64,000 bases of DNA from Buddleja alternifolia (taxonomy: Eukaryota > Streptophyta > Magnoliopsida > Lamiales > Scrophulariaceae): positions 16,228,568 to 16,292,567 of the forward strand of contig CM033400.1 in NCBI GenBank assembly GCA_019426215.1, given 5' to 3'. Position 1 is the stretch's first letter. Each line of letters starts with the position of its first letter. This document shows positions 1 to 10,460 of this stretch, piece by piece. The notes beneath the pieces are model-generated. The model was given only the letters and a program-made list of their open reading frames with translations, was not told where the DNA came from and did not search any database. Both the position numbers and the translations under genes were made by a program.

Positions 1-924
1 ACCTAGCCAGTCCCGTGGACTCACATCGTAACCCAATTGAGTACGAAATGAATGAATCATTTTACGAACCTCTTGATCATAAATGCCGTATGAGTATAAG
101 CCCTTCACTGACGTATCCCGATCAAGTGAGAGTCATGGAAAATGTCAAACTCGCTAAACTTGATACTGTGCATTAGATTATAGCATAATGAAATTACTAA
201 ACTACCCTCAGTGTCCCACATGAGTTAGTTGTTCTGCTTTGGCCAAAGACTTTATAATCATTAGCCTATAATCGCACTGGATACTTTCTCGTTTACTATC
301 GAGATAGTGAATCCCATCTTGGCGATCACTGATCAACTGCTACTTGTCTCATTGATATCGCACTTCGAGGTCGACCCCACCGACAGGTGATATGGGCCTA
401 ACTACTCTGGTAACAGATCCAATAATACAAGCACATTGATCATGAACCCTCAGGTCTAAGGCTCACGCATACTATTACGATCAGTAATCCAATCATTGAC
501 AGTCACTGAGTAAATACCCATGTGATCGGATTACTACGAGCCGTGTTAGAATATGTCAATTCCATTGACATATCTATGATACTTGCTCCCACTATCCCTA
601 TAGTGTTCGACTGACACTCATCGTTAGAGCATGTGTCATACAAGTCGAATCTTAATGCCCAGTTAAGATTCTTTGACTTGCGAACCCTTTTAAGCGATAA
701 GGTGTAAGACTCTTCCCATGCCACGTCTTTATTCCATAAAGGGCAAAGAGTCAAACCTTTATTCACATGGACTATATGTTCAATACTTATTTAGATGCCA
801 TAAAGATTTATATGAACAAAATACAGATGCCTTTATTAATATCATTTTAATAGTTTGTACAACATAATAAGATACCCTAATCTAACTATTTGTCCTCATT
901 GGCATCTAGGGCATACACCTAACA
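1..924 (-). repeat. 3' LTR of copia element A (partial)
   Basis: The minus-strand LTR starts TGTTAGGTG at 924. It is preceded (plus 925-940) by a purine-rich tract on the minus strand, AAGTGGGAGATT, which fits a polypurine tract. The text from position 1 matches the right LTR from 7604 onward in the same order. Most of the U3-R part is present; the remainder lies outside the window. Confidence 0.8.
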
Positions 925-939
925 ATCTCCCACTTGCAC

Positions 940-2062
940 TTAATGCCAATCGCTTTGGTATCTTATACCCATCTTCTCAAGATGTTGCTCTAGCACCGCC
1001 TGCGCTAATGGCTTAGTGAGTGGGTCAGCTACGTTATTCGCTGAGGCTATTTTCTGCACGGCGATGTCGCCTCTTCCAACGATTTCTCCAATTATGTGAT
1101 ATCTCCTCTCTATGTGTTTGGATTTGTTGTGAGACCTTGGTTCCTTTGCTTGCGCGACGGCTCCGTTGTTGTCACACCATAGTGGCAACGGAAGCTCCAT
1201 GCTAGGAACAACTTGAAGTTCAGTAATGAACTTCTTTATCCAAACAGCCTCCTAGGCAGCCACATATTCAGCTTCGGTGGTCGAATCGGCAATTGTGCTT
1301 TGCTTGGAACTTTTCTAAGACACTGCTCCACCGTTCAAAGTGAATATGAACCTAGAAGTGGATTTTCGGTCATCGATGTCAGATTGGAAATCTGAATCAG
1401 TATAACCATCCACTTTCATTTCTCCATCGTCATATGTGAGGATCATATCTTTAGTTCTTCTCAAGTACTTTAAGATTGATTTCACGGCTATCCAATGTTC
1501 TTTGCCTGGGTTAGCTTGAAACCTACTTACTACGCTCACAGCGTATGCAAGATCTGGTCTCGTGCATAACATAGCATACATGAGACTTCCCACTGCAGAG
1601 GCATAGGGGATGGTACTCATCTCTCTTCGATCTTCCTCACTTTGAGGACTCATCTTTTTGGAGAGATGAATTCCATGTCTCATGGGCAAAAGACCTCTTT
1701 TAAAATTTTCCATCCCAAATCGCTTTAGGACCTTTTCTAAGTAGAGGGCTTGGGAGAGACCTATTGTCTTATTCGATCTATCCCTGTAGATTCAAATTCC
1801 TAGGACTTAGGTGGATTCTCCTACGTCTTTCATGGAGAATGTGCTTGAAAGCCATGTCTTAACCGAAGTTACATCATTCCTTATAAGTAGAATGTCGTCC
1901 ACGTATAGTACCAGGAATGATATCTTGCTCCCACTGACCTTTTTATAGACACATGGTTCATCCTAGTTTTTTATAAAGCCGTTGTTTTGTATTTCTTCAT
2001 CAAAATGAAGGGTCCAACTGCGAGAGGCCTGCTTCAGTCCATAAATGGACCTATTTAACTTG
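940..2062 (-). pseudogene. copia pol remnant: C-terminal reverse transcriptase and RNase H (element A, part 2)
   Basis: Read from right to left this continues the reverse transcriptase that is cut at 6351 by element N1. It begins CKLNRSIYGLK, carries the YVDD polymerase motif (codons at 1894-1905), then the SRFQANPGK region, the GYTDSDF and DRKSTS motifs of the copia RNase H, and ends with LWCDNNGA, HNKSKHIERRYH and ADPLTKPL next to the 3' LTR. Several frameshifts and stops break it (for example between 1315 and 1200), so no complete polyprotein can be made. These motifs place it in Ty1/copia, probably near the Tork/Angela group; the lineage assignment is inference. Confidence 0.85.
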
Positions 2063-2067
2063 CAGAC

Positions 2068-3562
2068 TGATAAGTGCAATATTTATATATTTTATTACCT
2101 CTATCTTTAGCATTTTACTGTGATTATATGGCCATTGGAACTGATTTTATCTCATTTTGTGATTTGGGCAAGATTTGAAGTGCAAAATATCAATTTCAAT
2201 CAAAATGACAGATTTTGGCGATGTTTCGGAAATACTGATATATATGGAGATGAAGACATTAGTTTCTATTGAATTTTATCTAGTTGGAAATCTAAGACAA
2301 AGGCCTATATTTCTTATGAAGAAGTCCAGACCCAGTTCGGAAGTTAAAGGGCTCGAAAGTGTTGAACAATTTAATGAAGATTTCTGTTCTGGACTGGACT
2401 AGAATGCGCAGCTTTGGTGAAAAATTCATAAGTAGAGTTATGTGTCTTGGATTCAGTCAAGGCCAGTTGGAAATGAAAGCTAACACATAAAGCTACAAAT
2501 GTCTAGAAGGAGTCAAAGTCAGATTCGATGAAGTAGAGGCGACAAATCAGAATGTAAAGAGAAGAATATATTCTCCATGCTTTGATGTTAAAGGGAAGAA
2601 TATATTCTCCATGCTTTGATGTTAAAGGGAAGAATATATTCTCCATGTCTTGATAAAGGAAGAGAGAATATATTCTCTCTATGATTATGTCATCTTTTCA
2701 TTGCCTATATATATGTCTTGCAAGAGTTGAAGTAGAACAAAAAAAAAAACAAGAAGAAAAAAAACAAGGAGAAGAGAGTTAGAAAAATAGTATTTTCAAG
2801 TTTTATGCTTACAATTATTATTAGCTAAGTTTTTATTTCAATTCAAGAGAATTCCAATTAATTCATACATTGTGAGACACGAAGCTTTTATTTTAATCTA
2901 TTCACAGTTTGATTATCTTTTGTTTCTTGATTTCAATTCTTACAATTGTGTATATGATTTTCTAAGATGCATATTAGTTGATTATATATGTCAATTGTTT
3001 GCTAACAAATCTTCATAATCCGTAATTGTTATGTTTGATTTGTGCATGTAGCAATTAGGTTTTCATGATTAGGTTCCCAATTTTCGTTGATAACCTAAGG
3101 GAAACATTGGAGTAAATTAAATAGTTGGCGCTTGCTTGAACTATTGTTTATCCTTAGTCGCTTCTAATTCGTTATGCTGTTATTAATTTGATTATGATTG
3201 CTTAATACCGAATCAGTTAATAATAAGAATCTAATCGGGTGCTGGGCTTTGATTAATGATATAAGGAAGATTATAGGGATCTAGATAGCTGGTTATTTAG
3301 ATTCTTGGCTAAGTAATCAATGTGTGAATAGAAATTTAAGTGTCTATGATCAATGTGTGAATTAAGGGTTGAATTTCTCTTGAATCGTATTTTCCATTAA
3401 TTGAACTTTCAAGCATTTATTTTCTACAATTTTAGTTAATTAAATCTTCAAAACCCCCTTTGTTATTTGATCAATCAGTCTCTAGTGTTCGACCTGGACT
3501 TACGAGTACTACAGAATCTTGTGAGAATAGTAATTATATTTTGGTGCATTCGACACGTACCA
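2068..3562 (+). repeat. 5' LTR of N1
   Basis: Runs from TGATAAGTGC to CACGTACCA. It matches 4888-6345 along its whole length. It is 37 bases longer, mainly because a 34-base unit beginning AAAGGGAAGAATATATTC occurs three times here (2556, 2590, 2624) and twice in the other LTR (5375, 5409). Confidence 0.93.
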
Positions 3563-3585
3563 AATTTTGGCGCCGTTGCCGCGGA
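3563..3585 (+). other. Primer-binding site of N1 (tRNA-Asp type)
   Basis: TGGCGCCGTTGCCGCGG lies five bases after the LTR end. It matches the complement of the plant tRNA-Asp 3' end (TGGCGCCGTTGCCGGGG) except for one base. This site is typical of Athila/Tat Ty3/gypsy elements. Confidence 0.8.
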
Positions 3586-3675
3586 CTGATTTTCGATTAT
3601 GAAGGGAGGTTTTCAAGAGCATACAATAGAGGAAGTTTCATTGATCAATCCAACTAACTTGGATTAAAAGGCTGC

Positions 3676-3727
3676 AAAGTCGAGCCAACGACTTTAAAAA
3701 AAGGCGCTGCTTGGGAGGCAACCCAAG
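3676..3727 (+). other. Double-hairpin module in N1 internal region
   Basis: Two adjacent perfect stem-loops are visible: AAAGTCG / CGACTTT around loop AGCCAA (3676-3695), and CTTGGG / CCCAAG around loop AGGCAA (3710-3727). The linker is TTTAAA-rich with GGCGCTGC. A related module occurs on the minus strand at 12088-12135 (N2) and 36491-36541 (E). Confidence 0.7.
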
Positions 3728-4872
3728 AGTGGCTGAACGACCACCATCAGATTTGCTTTCTTTTTCCCTATCTCTTTTAATTTCATTTGTTCATTTTTTT
3801 TATTTATTTTTATTTATTTTCATTCTGTGTTGCATTGAGGACAATGCTGATTTTAAGTGTGGGGGAAATGGTTAGTTATTTGTTTTATGAGTTAAAAAAA
3901 AAACAAAATTTCTTTATTGTGCAGCCAAGTAAGGTAGTGAAAAATTATTTTCCTTCATCAGTGGTTGATTGAAAAATAAACTAGATTCAATAGAGAAGTT
4001 AAGTAGTGTTTAAATTGTTATGATTGTTGAAGTACAGGCTTTTAGAGAAATTCGTGTGAATTCGTAATTTAGCATAACTTTGTATGTGACTTTTGACTTG
4101 CTGAAATCCCTTCAAATTCCTCAAGGTTAATCTGGTTGATAGTGACTTAAAATAATAATGGATGAAATTCCTCGGTGTAAATCTTGAGGCGTAAATTGCG
4201 TAATGTTGAAGATATAGTATAGCGCCTGGGATTATCTACACTGAAGGGATTAAGCCTGAGGAGTTTTCAAGCTTGGTAACCTAAGACTATCTAGTCTGGG
4301 ATCTATCGGCCCAAACCTGCTACTGTGTTGGAAATCTAATAGGGCTATTCAAAGTATGTCCAGAATGAAATGATTCGCTTGTTGAGTAACCGGGTGCATT
4401 CATGAGTAATGTTTGTATTCGCGTCAAAAGACAAGTGTGTGCTTAATAATAAAATGTTGCTCGTTTTAATTTATTATTTATGATAGAGGAAATATAAAGG
4501 GATGATGTTAAGTTAGATGTTGCATTAATAGTATAGCGGTTACGAAATTAAGTGAATTCTTGAGAAGTTTGTGTGAATGCAAGAGTAATGGTGGAGACAT
4601 GATAGACCTTTCTATCGAATTTTGTTACGAATTGATGTTTGGAAAGAAAATTTCATGAACTTGCTTGTTTGTACATTGAGAGATTGATTTTGTGGGTATA
4701 TCTTCTGCAAACCCTCACGAGACTAAACTCGTCCACTAGGGGTAACCTAGGGGTTTAAAGGCTTGTTGCATATGCTAAATGCAACCGTGTTACCTACGAA
4801 AGTGGTTGGCTTTAGTTTTAGTTATTTTTTTTCTAGTTTCTCTTTATCTTTGCCCGAGGACGTGCAAGAGCT

Positions 4873-4887
4873 AAGTGTGGGGGAATT
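4873..4887 (+). other. Polypurine tract of N1
   Basis: The tract TAAGTGTGGGGGAATT ends directly at the right LTR (TGATAAG at 4888), the standard place for plus-strand DNA priming. A near-identical tract lies about 1 kb upstream near 3853. Confidence 0.8.
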
Positions 4888-6345
4888 TGATAAGTGCAAT
4901 ATTTATATATTTTATTACCTCTATCTTTAGCATTTTATTGTGATTATATAGCCATTGGAATTGATTTTATCTCATTTTGTGATTTGGGCAAGACTTGAAG
5001 TGCAAAATATCAATTTCAATCAAAATGACAGATTTGGCGATGTTTCGGAAATACTGATATATCTGGAGATGCAGACATTAGTTTCTATTGAGTTTTATCT
5101 AGTTGGAAAGCTAAGACAAGGGCCTATATTTCTTATGAATAAGTCCAGACCCAGTTCGGAAGTTAAAGGGCTCGAAAGTGTTGAACAATTTAATGAAGAT
5201 TTCTGTTCTGGACTTGACTGGAATGCGCAGCTTTGGTGAAAAATTCATAAGTAGAGTTATGTGTCTTGGATTCAGTCAAGGACAGTTGGAAATGAAAGCA
5301 AACACATAAAGCTACAAATGTCTAGAAGGAGTCAAAGTCAGATTCGATGAACTAGAGGCGACAAATCAGAATGTAAAGGGAAGAATATATTCTCCATGCT
5401 TTGATGTTAAATGGAAGAATATATTCTCCATGTCTTGATAAAGGAAGAGAGAATATATTCTCTCTATGATTATGTCATCTTTTCATTGCCTATATATATG
5501 TCTTGCAAGAGTTGAAGTAGAACAAAAAAAAACAAGAAGAAAAAAAACAAGGAAAAGAGAGTTAGAAAAATAGTATTTTCAAGTTTTATGCTTACAATTA
5601 TTATTAGCTAAGTTTTTATTTCGATTCAAGAGAATTCCAATTAATTCATACATTGTGAGACACGAAGCTTTTATTTTAATCTATTCACAGTTTGATTATC
5701 TTTTGTTTCTTGATTTCAATTCTTACAATTGTTTATATGATTATCTAAGATGCATATTAGTTGATTATATATGTCAATTGTTTGCTAACAAATCTTCATA
5801 ATCCGTAATTGTTATGTTTGATTTGTGCATGTAGCAATTAGGTTTTCATAATTAGGTTCCCAATTTTCGTTGATAACCTAAGGGAAACATTGGAGTAAAT
5901 TAAATAGTTAGCTCTTGCTTAAACTATTGTTTATCCTTAGTCGCTTCTAATTCGTTATGCTGTTATTAATTTGATTAGGATTGCTTAATACCGAATCAGT
6001 TAATAATAAGAATTTAATCGAGTGCTGGGCTTTGATTAATGATATAAGGAAGATTATAGGGATCTAGATAGCTGGTTATTTAGATTCTTGACTAAGTAAT
6101 CAATGTGTGAATAGTAATTTAGGTGTCTATGATCAATGTGTGAATTAAGGGTTGAATTTCTCTTGAATCGTATTTTCCATTAATTAAATTTTCAAGCATT
6201 TATTTTCTACAATTTTAGTTAATTAAATCTTCAAAACCCCCTTTGTTATTTGATCAATCAGTCTCTAGGGTTCGACTTGGACTTACGAGTACTACAGATT
6301 CTTGTGAGAATAGTAATAATATTTTGGTGCATTCGACACGTACCA
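4888..6345 (+). repeat. 3' LTR of N1
   Basis: Begins TGATAAGTGC and ends CACGTACCA, followed by target duplication CAGAC at 6346-6350. It is colinear with 2068-3562. Confidence 0.93.
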
Positions 6346-6350
6346 CAGAC

Positions 6351-6821
6351 CTTATGAGAATCGGTTTTGGATATGAAACCTTTGGGCTGCTCCATATAGA
6401 TATCATCCTCGAGGAATCCATTTAGGAAGGCGGTTTTTACATCCATTTGTCAGATTTCATAATCCAGGTATGCAGCTATTGAAAGTAGAATTCTAATGGA
6501 TTTGATCATAGCTACTGGTGAAAAGGTTTCCTCATAGTCAATGCCCTTCTTCTGACTATACCCTTTTGCCACTAGCCTAGCCTTATAGGTATCCACCTTG
6601 CCATCTGGACCTATCTTTCTCTTATAGATCCATTTGCATCCAATAGGTACATTACCTTTGGGAGGATCTACTAGATTCCAGACTTGGTTCGAATACATCG
6701 AATCCATTTCCACTTTCATAGTTTCATGCCATTTTGCAGAATCCATATTCATCGTTGCCTGGTCATAACTAGAGGGATCATCTCCATGGTTTCTTTCTGC
6801 TACTGCATACAAATTATGCTC
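6351..6821 (-). pseudogene. copia pol remnant: N-terminal reverse transcriptase (element A, part 1)
   Basis: The minus strand reads MYAVAERNHGDDPSS, then the reverse-transcriptase start (EMDSMYSNQVW, IGCKWIYKRK, ARLVAKGYSQ, YEETFSPVA, MDVKTAFLNG) and stops at HKV, where element N1 interrupts it. A stop near 6447-6449 separates two stretches of open frame. At 6821 the sequence changes abruptly to LTR, so integrase and all upstream genes were deleted. Confidence 0.85.
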
Positions 6822-8476
6822 TCCGAAAATGGAAACGAAAACGAAAAACAGATCCGGATTCCCAAACTAAGATCAATTTGTGGCTTTCGTCGATTTTAAT
6901 CAAGAAAAAGATGAATGCTAAAAACTTACCTTTTCGCGTATTCAATCTTCAATCCTTGCGATTTTTCAATGTTCTCCAACAGTTCAATTGTACCTTCTCT
7001 AGATCATCACGCAGGAACGGACTCCGGGAAATCTCCATCTTCAATCTCCATGGCGGCTAGGCGAGACTGAGTTGGAAGAAAAGATTTTTCTGTCTAGTAT
7101 TTCTAGTGGAGGAATTTCACGTTATGTGAATTGTTACAACTGTGTAATCACGCTTGTGTTGGAGGATTAAATAAATCCTCCAACTTAAGCCCACCGGATC
7201 ACACACACACGCCCATATGGGCCAATGGACAATCAACTGGGCTATGTTAACCCAGTCAACTTAGTCCAATTAATTTATCTATTAATATTTAATCCAATTA
7301 AATATATATTGATTAAATCAACATTAATTAATTAATCAAATAATTAAGTATTATTCTAGTCTAAATAATTAATTAACCTAGTTAATTAAATATTCAAACT
7401 AATTAATTTAATTTACCATTGTTTAATCCAATTAAACAACTAATTAAATTAATTTGTCCAATTAATTAATTCATCCTTCCCAAGGACAAATTACCAGAAC
7501 ACCCTCCAAATACAAGACTTGATTTCCCCATCTATTCCTTTATAGCGCGACTCTCTGGGTTCATCTCAATTGGCAATGGGAGGATACCAAAGGATGTGGG
7601 TGACACCTAGCCAGCACCGTGGCCCCACATTGTAGCCCAACCGAGTACGAAATGATTATAACATTACGAACCTCTAGATTATGATACCGTATGAGTATAA
7701 GCCCTTCACTGACGTATCCCGATCGAGTGAGAGTCATGGAAAATGTCAAACTCACAGGACTCGATGCTATGCTTAAGAATCATAGTAATATGAGATCACT
7801 AAACACGAGTTAGTTCATCAGCTCTAGCCAGAGACTTTCAATCTCATTTACCTATGACCGCATAGGATACTTCTCGTGTACTTTCTAGACAGTGAATTCC
7901 ATCTTGGTAATCACCTCACATGCTACTTGCCCATTGGAACGCATTTTGAGGTCAACCCCACCAACGGGTGAATTGGGCCTAACTACTCTAGTGACAGAAT
8001 CCAACGTCACAAGCACACTGTGACCATAACTCCTTAGGTCTAAGGCTCACGCATACCTTCATAATCAGTAATCCAAGCATTGACAGTCACTGAGTAAAAA
8101 CCCATGTGATCGGATTACTACGAGCCGTATTCGAATACACTAATTTGATCAATGTTTCTATGACACAAACTCCCAATATCTCATAGTGTTCGACTGGCAC
8201 TCTCCGACTTGCGAATCTCAATGCCCAATTGAGATTCTCCGACTTGCGAACGATTTAAGTGATCAAGTATCAAACTCTTCCAGTGCCCATCTCCTCAAGG
8301 AGTGCGAAGGTTTGCCTTGACACACATGGACTAGTTGTTCATTTAAAACTTTATAGATGCCATCAAGAATTATACGAACAACATATTCATGCCTTTATAT
8401 GAATTAGAGGTTGTATAATATAAACTTGTGCCTTATATTCTAACTCCTCATTGGCATCGAGGGCACATTCCTAACA
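6822..8476 (-). repeat. 5' LTR of copia element A (3' end clipped)
   Basis: On the minus strand it starts TGTTAGGAATG at 8476 and runs to about 6822, where a relative of the usual family end is cut off before the final GGATTCACAACA and the primer site. It shares blocks with the LTRs at 1-924 and 37242-38995, for example around 7690 (GTATGAGTATAAGCCCTTCA). The part 7260-7490 is very AT-rich with many TTAATTAA-like runs. Confidence 0.8.
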
Positions 8477-8972
8477 TCCACTTCATAGATTCTGGACTTA
8501 GGAGCTAGTGCTCATGTCTGTGTTTTGAAACAGGATCTGGAAAGAAGTAGGAGGCTCGAGGAGCAAGAAGTGATGATCCTTGTAGGCAGCGGACATAGTG
8601 TGTCAGCTACTCACATAGGATCCACTTCTTTACTTTCATCTACTGGACATTCACTAGTTTTAGATGATTGTCTTGTTTTGCCCAATAGGCTTAAAAACAT
8701 TTGTTCTATTCTTCGGATTAGTTAGACTTAGATACGATTTCCCATTTTTGAACGATGTTTACAATTTTTATTTTGGAAATAATTTTGTTGGCTATGCATC
8801 TTTTAGTAAGTGGTTTATATTACTTGAATGTTTAAAATAGATGTATTGTGAATATAATCACCAAGAAATGAGGTATGTCTGGGATAAACCAAAGACTCAT
8901 TTGGCACTTGAGACTAGGTCATGCTGGAGAATACAAGATTTGCGAACTTGAGAAAAATGGGCTCATAAGCAC
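8477..8972 (+). pseudogene. copia protease and GAG-pre-integrase remnant (element B, part 1)
   Basis: The start reads FIDSG, then after a small insertion that shifts the frame, ASAHVC: together the aspartic protease motif DSGASAHVC. Later the pre-integrase motif HLRLGHAGEY is recognisable near 8905-8940, ending at KNGLIS where N2 was inserted. Multiple stops and frameshifts lie between, so this is a dead copy. Confidence 0.75.
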
Positions 8973-10443
8973 TGACACGCGAAATCCTAGCAAGTATACT
9001 AGGTCGTGCAAAGTAATAAAGTGGACTATTTAGCCCGGGGTGTATCGTCTCCATAGGGACAATTGGATTCAATGCTCGTAATTGCTATATTACATATTTT
9101 TAAGCTAAATCAATTTATAAGATGATAGGTGTTTATACTATGAAAATAACTAAAGATAACTAAAATGATTATCAAGGTAATAAATCAAATGGGAAGAGGT
9201 GATTGGGTTATGATCCTACTATGTTCTATTCTATGTTCATGAACTCTTAACTATCCGGATTTTTAGGACGCTCTTGTTATGGCGAAACCCCCTAATGTAT
9301 TTGTTATTCAATCTCTTGAAATAACAAGCTTATACTAGTTAACAACTCCCTATATCTCTATAGTGAAGATTGAATTAACTAACATGCATTTAGGTTCAAA
9401 AGAGTTCCTTGTTTACGAAGATCCTACATTCAATCGGGTCATCTTATCACAAAAAGCCACACAACGCAATCGATTCTATCTCTAGTCAATTGTTACGTTA
9501 TGATGTTTGATTTTTCGATCTCCCTTTATCTATCTCCTCTCGGTCTCAAGACAAAGCATTATATCAAACACATGGTGATCATTCATGTGAAAGCATTAAG
9601 CATAAAATCAAACATGTAACAAGAATGTAATAAATCCGGAAATTAATGATTCATTAAACACAAAACATCACAAAGTATTCACATAACCCAATCACAAAGA
9701 TGCTTAGCTCATACTTACAATAACAAATGATTCAACAATTCTATAAGACATAGTTGATAAACTAATCAAAGAGAAAGAGTTGAATTACTCCCTATTACAA
9801 GGTGTGAATCCAAGCTTTTGATGATGAAAATGGCTCCTCAAGTTTCCTTGGGTCTTCCTATGGCTTCCCTATGTGTTTTTAGAACAAGTGTAAGTGTTTT
9901 CCAAGAGAAAAGTGTGTTAAAAAGGAAGAAAACGGCGGACTTAATTTTAGGGCTTCGGGAGAATTGGACCGCGGCACAAACATCAGCAGACCGCGGCACA
10001 AAAAGTGCGAACCAATTTTCCGAAGCAAGACCGCGGTCCTGTGCCGCGGTCGTCTCACGCAGAATTCGCAGCATTCGTATTTTAATAATAACTCTCTCTA
10101 AAAATGCCGGATTGAGGTGATTCAAGTTGATACGCGAAGCTAAGACAAAGCTCTACAATATTGGAGAAGAAACCTTAGTCTGATTCGGGCTGTAAGTTGA
10201 CGAAAATCGAGTGTCTATATGAGCATTGTGTAAAATCTTTCATCAACTATCTTCTTTTGTTTCTTTCTTCAATTTCAAGCTCAATTTGGATCTCCTTTCT
10301 CGTCTTTCATGCGTAAATCAACTTGTATCCTAGAAAACAAAATCTATACCAATCAAAGCATTATGAGGGATAAAAAGTGATCAAAGTAATGATCAAATCA
10401 TATTACAATGGGGCATAAAATACTGTACAATATGGACTTATCA
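8973..10443 (-). repeat. 3' LTR of N2
   Basis: Plus text runs TGACACGCG to GGACTTATCA. It carries a 22-base segment, containing a second copy of ACCGCGGCACA near 9985, that is absent from the other LTR. Most differences between the copies are C/T or G/A, as expected from methyl-cytosine deamination. Confidence 0.93.
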
Positions 10444-10460
10444 ACTACCCCCCAACTACG
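10444..10460 (-). other. Polypurine tract of N2
   Basis: The minus strand reads GTAGTTGGGGGGTAGT directly before the 3' LTR start TGATAAGTCC. It is a typical G-rich plus-strand primer tract. Confidence 0.75.

Larger units (their letters stand above)
3563..4887 (+). other. Non-coding internal region of N1
   Basis: This 1.3 kb stretch has no gag or pol similarity and no long reading frame. It keeps the primer site, a pair of hairpins at 3676-3726, a third hairpin at 3832-3847 followed by the purine tract TTAAGTGTGGGGGAA near 3853, and a second copy of nearly the same tract at 4873-4887 just before the right LTR. These parts resemble the 3' non-coding end of Athila/Tat elements, so N1 looks like an autonomous relative that lost its coding region. 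Confidence 0.75.
2068..6345 (+). mobile_element. Non-autonomous LTR retrotransposon N1 (Athila/Tat-like derivative)
   Basis: A complete 4.3 kb element with two LTRs (2068-3562 and 4888-6345) and only 1.3 kb between them. The five bases CAGAC flank it on both sides (2063-2067 and 6346-6350), a perfect target duplication inside the reverse transcriptase of element A; the host reading frame resumes exactly across it. The primer site after the left LTR resembles the complement of the tRNA-Asp 3' end, and a polypurine tract precedes the right LTR. No gag or pol is present, so it must have moved with proteins from another Ty3/gypsy element. LTR divergence is roughly 2-4% by eye. Confidence 0.93.
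1..8476 (-). mobile_element. Ty1/copia retrotransposon A, truncated and interrupted (runs off left edge)
   Basis: Read on the minus strand, an LTR at the right (8476 down to about 6822) is joined to reverse transcriptase, RNase H and a second LTR (924 down to 1, continuing outside the window). The segment from the 3' end of the right LTR through primer site, gag, protease and integrase is missing, so LTR sequence joins pol directly near 6821. The element is split by element N1 at 2068-6345. Its right end abuts the protease region of copia element B at 8477, so A probably inserted into B. The two LTRs look only about 80% alike by eye, so the insertion is old or the two ends come from different copies. 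Confidence 0.8.

Noticed and set aside
6822..8476. LTR 6822-8476 and LTR 1-924 as a young pair
   Set aside because: They look only about 80% alike, so the pair is old or not from one insertion; I kept them as one element only on the basis of order and orientation.
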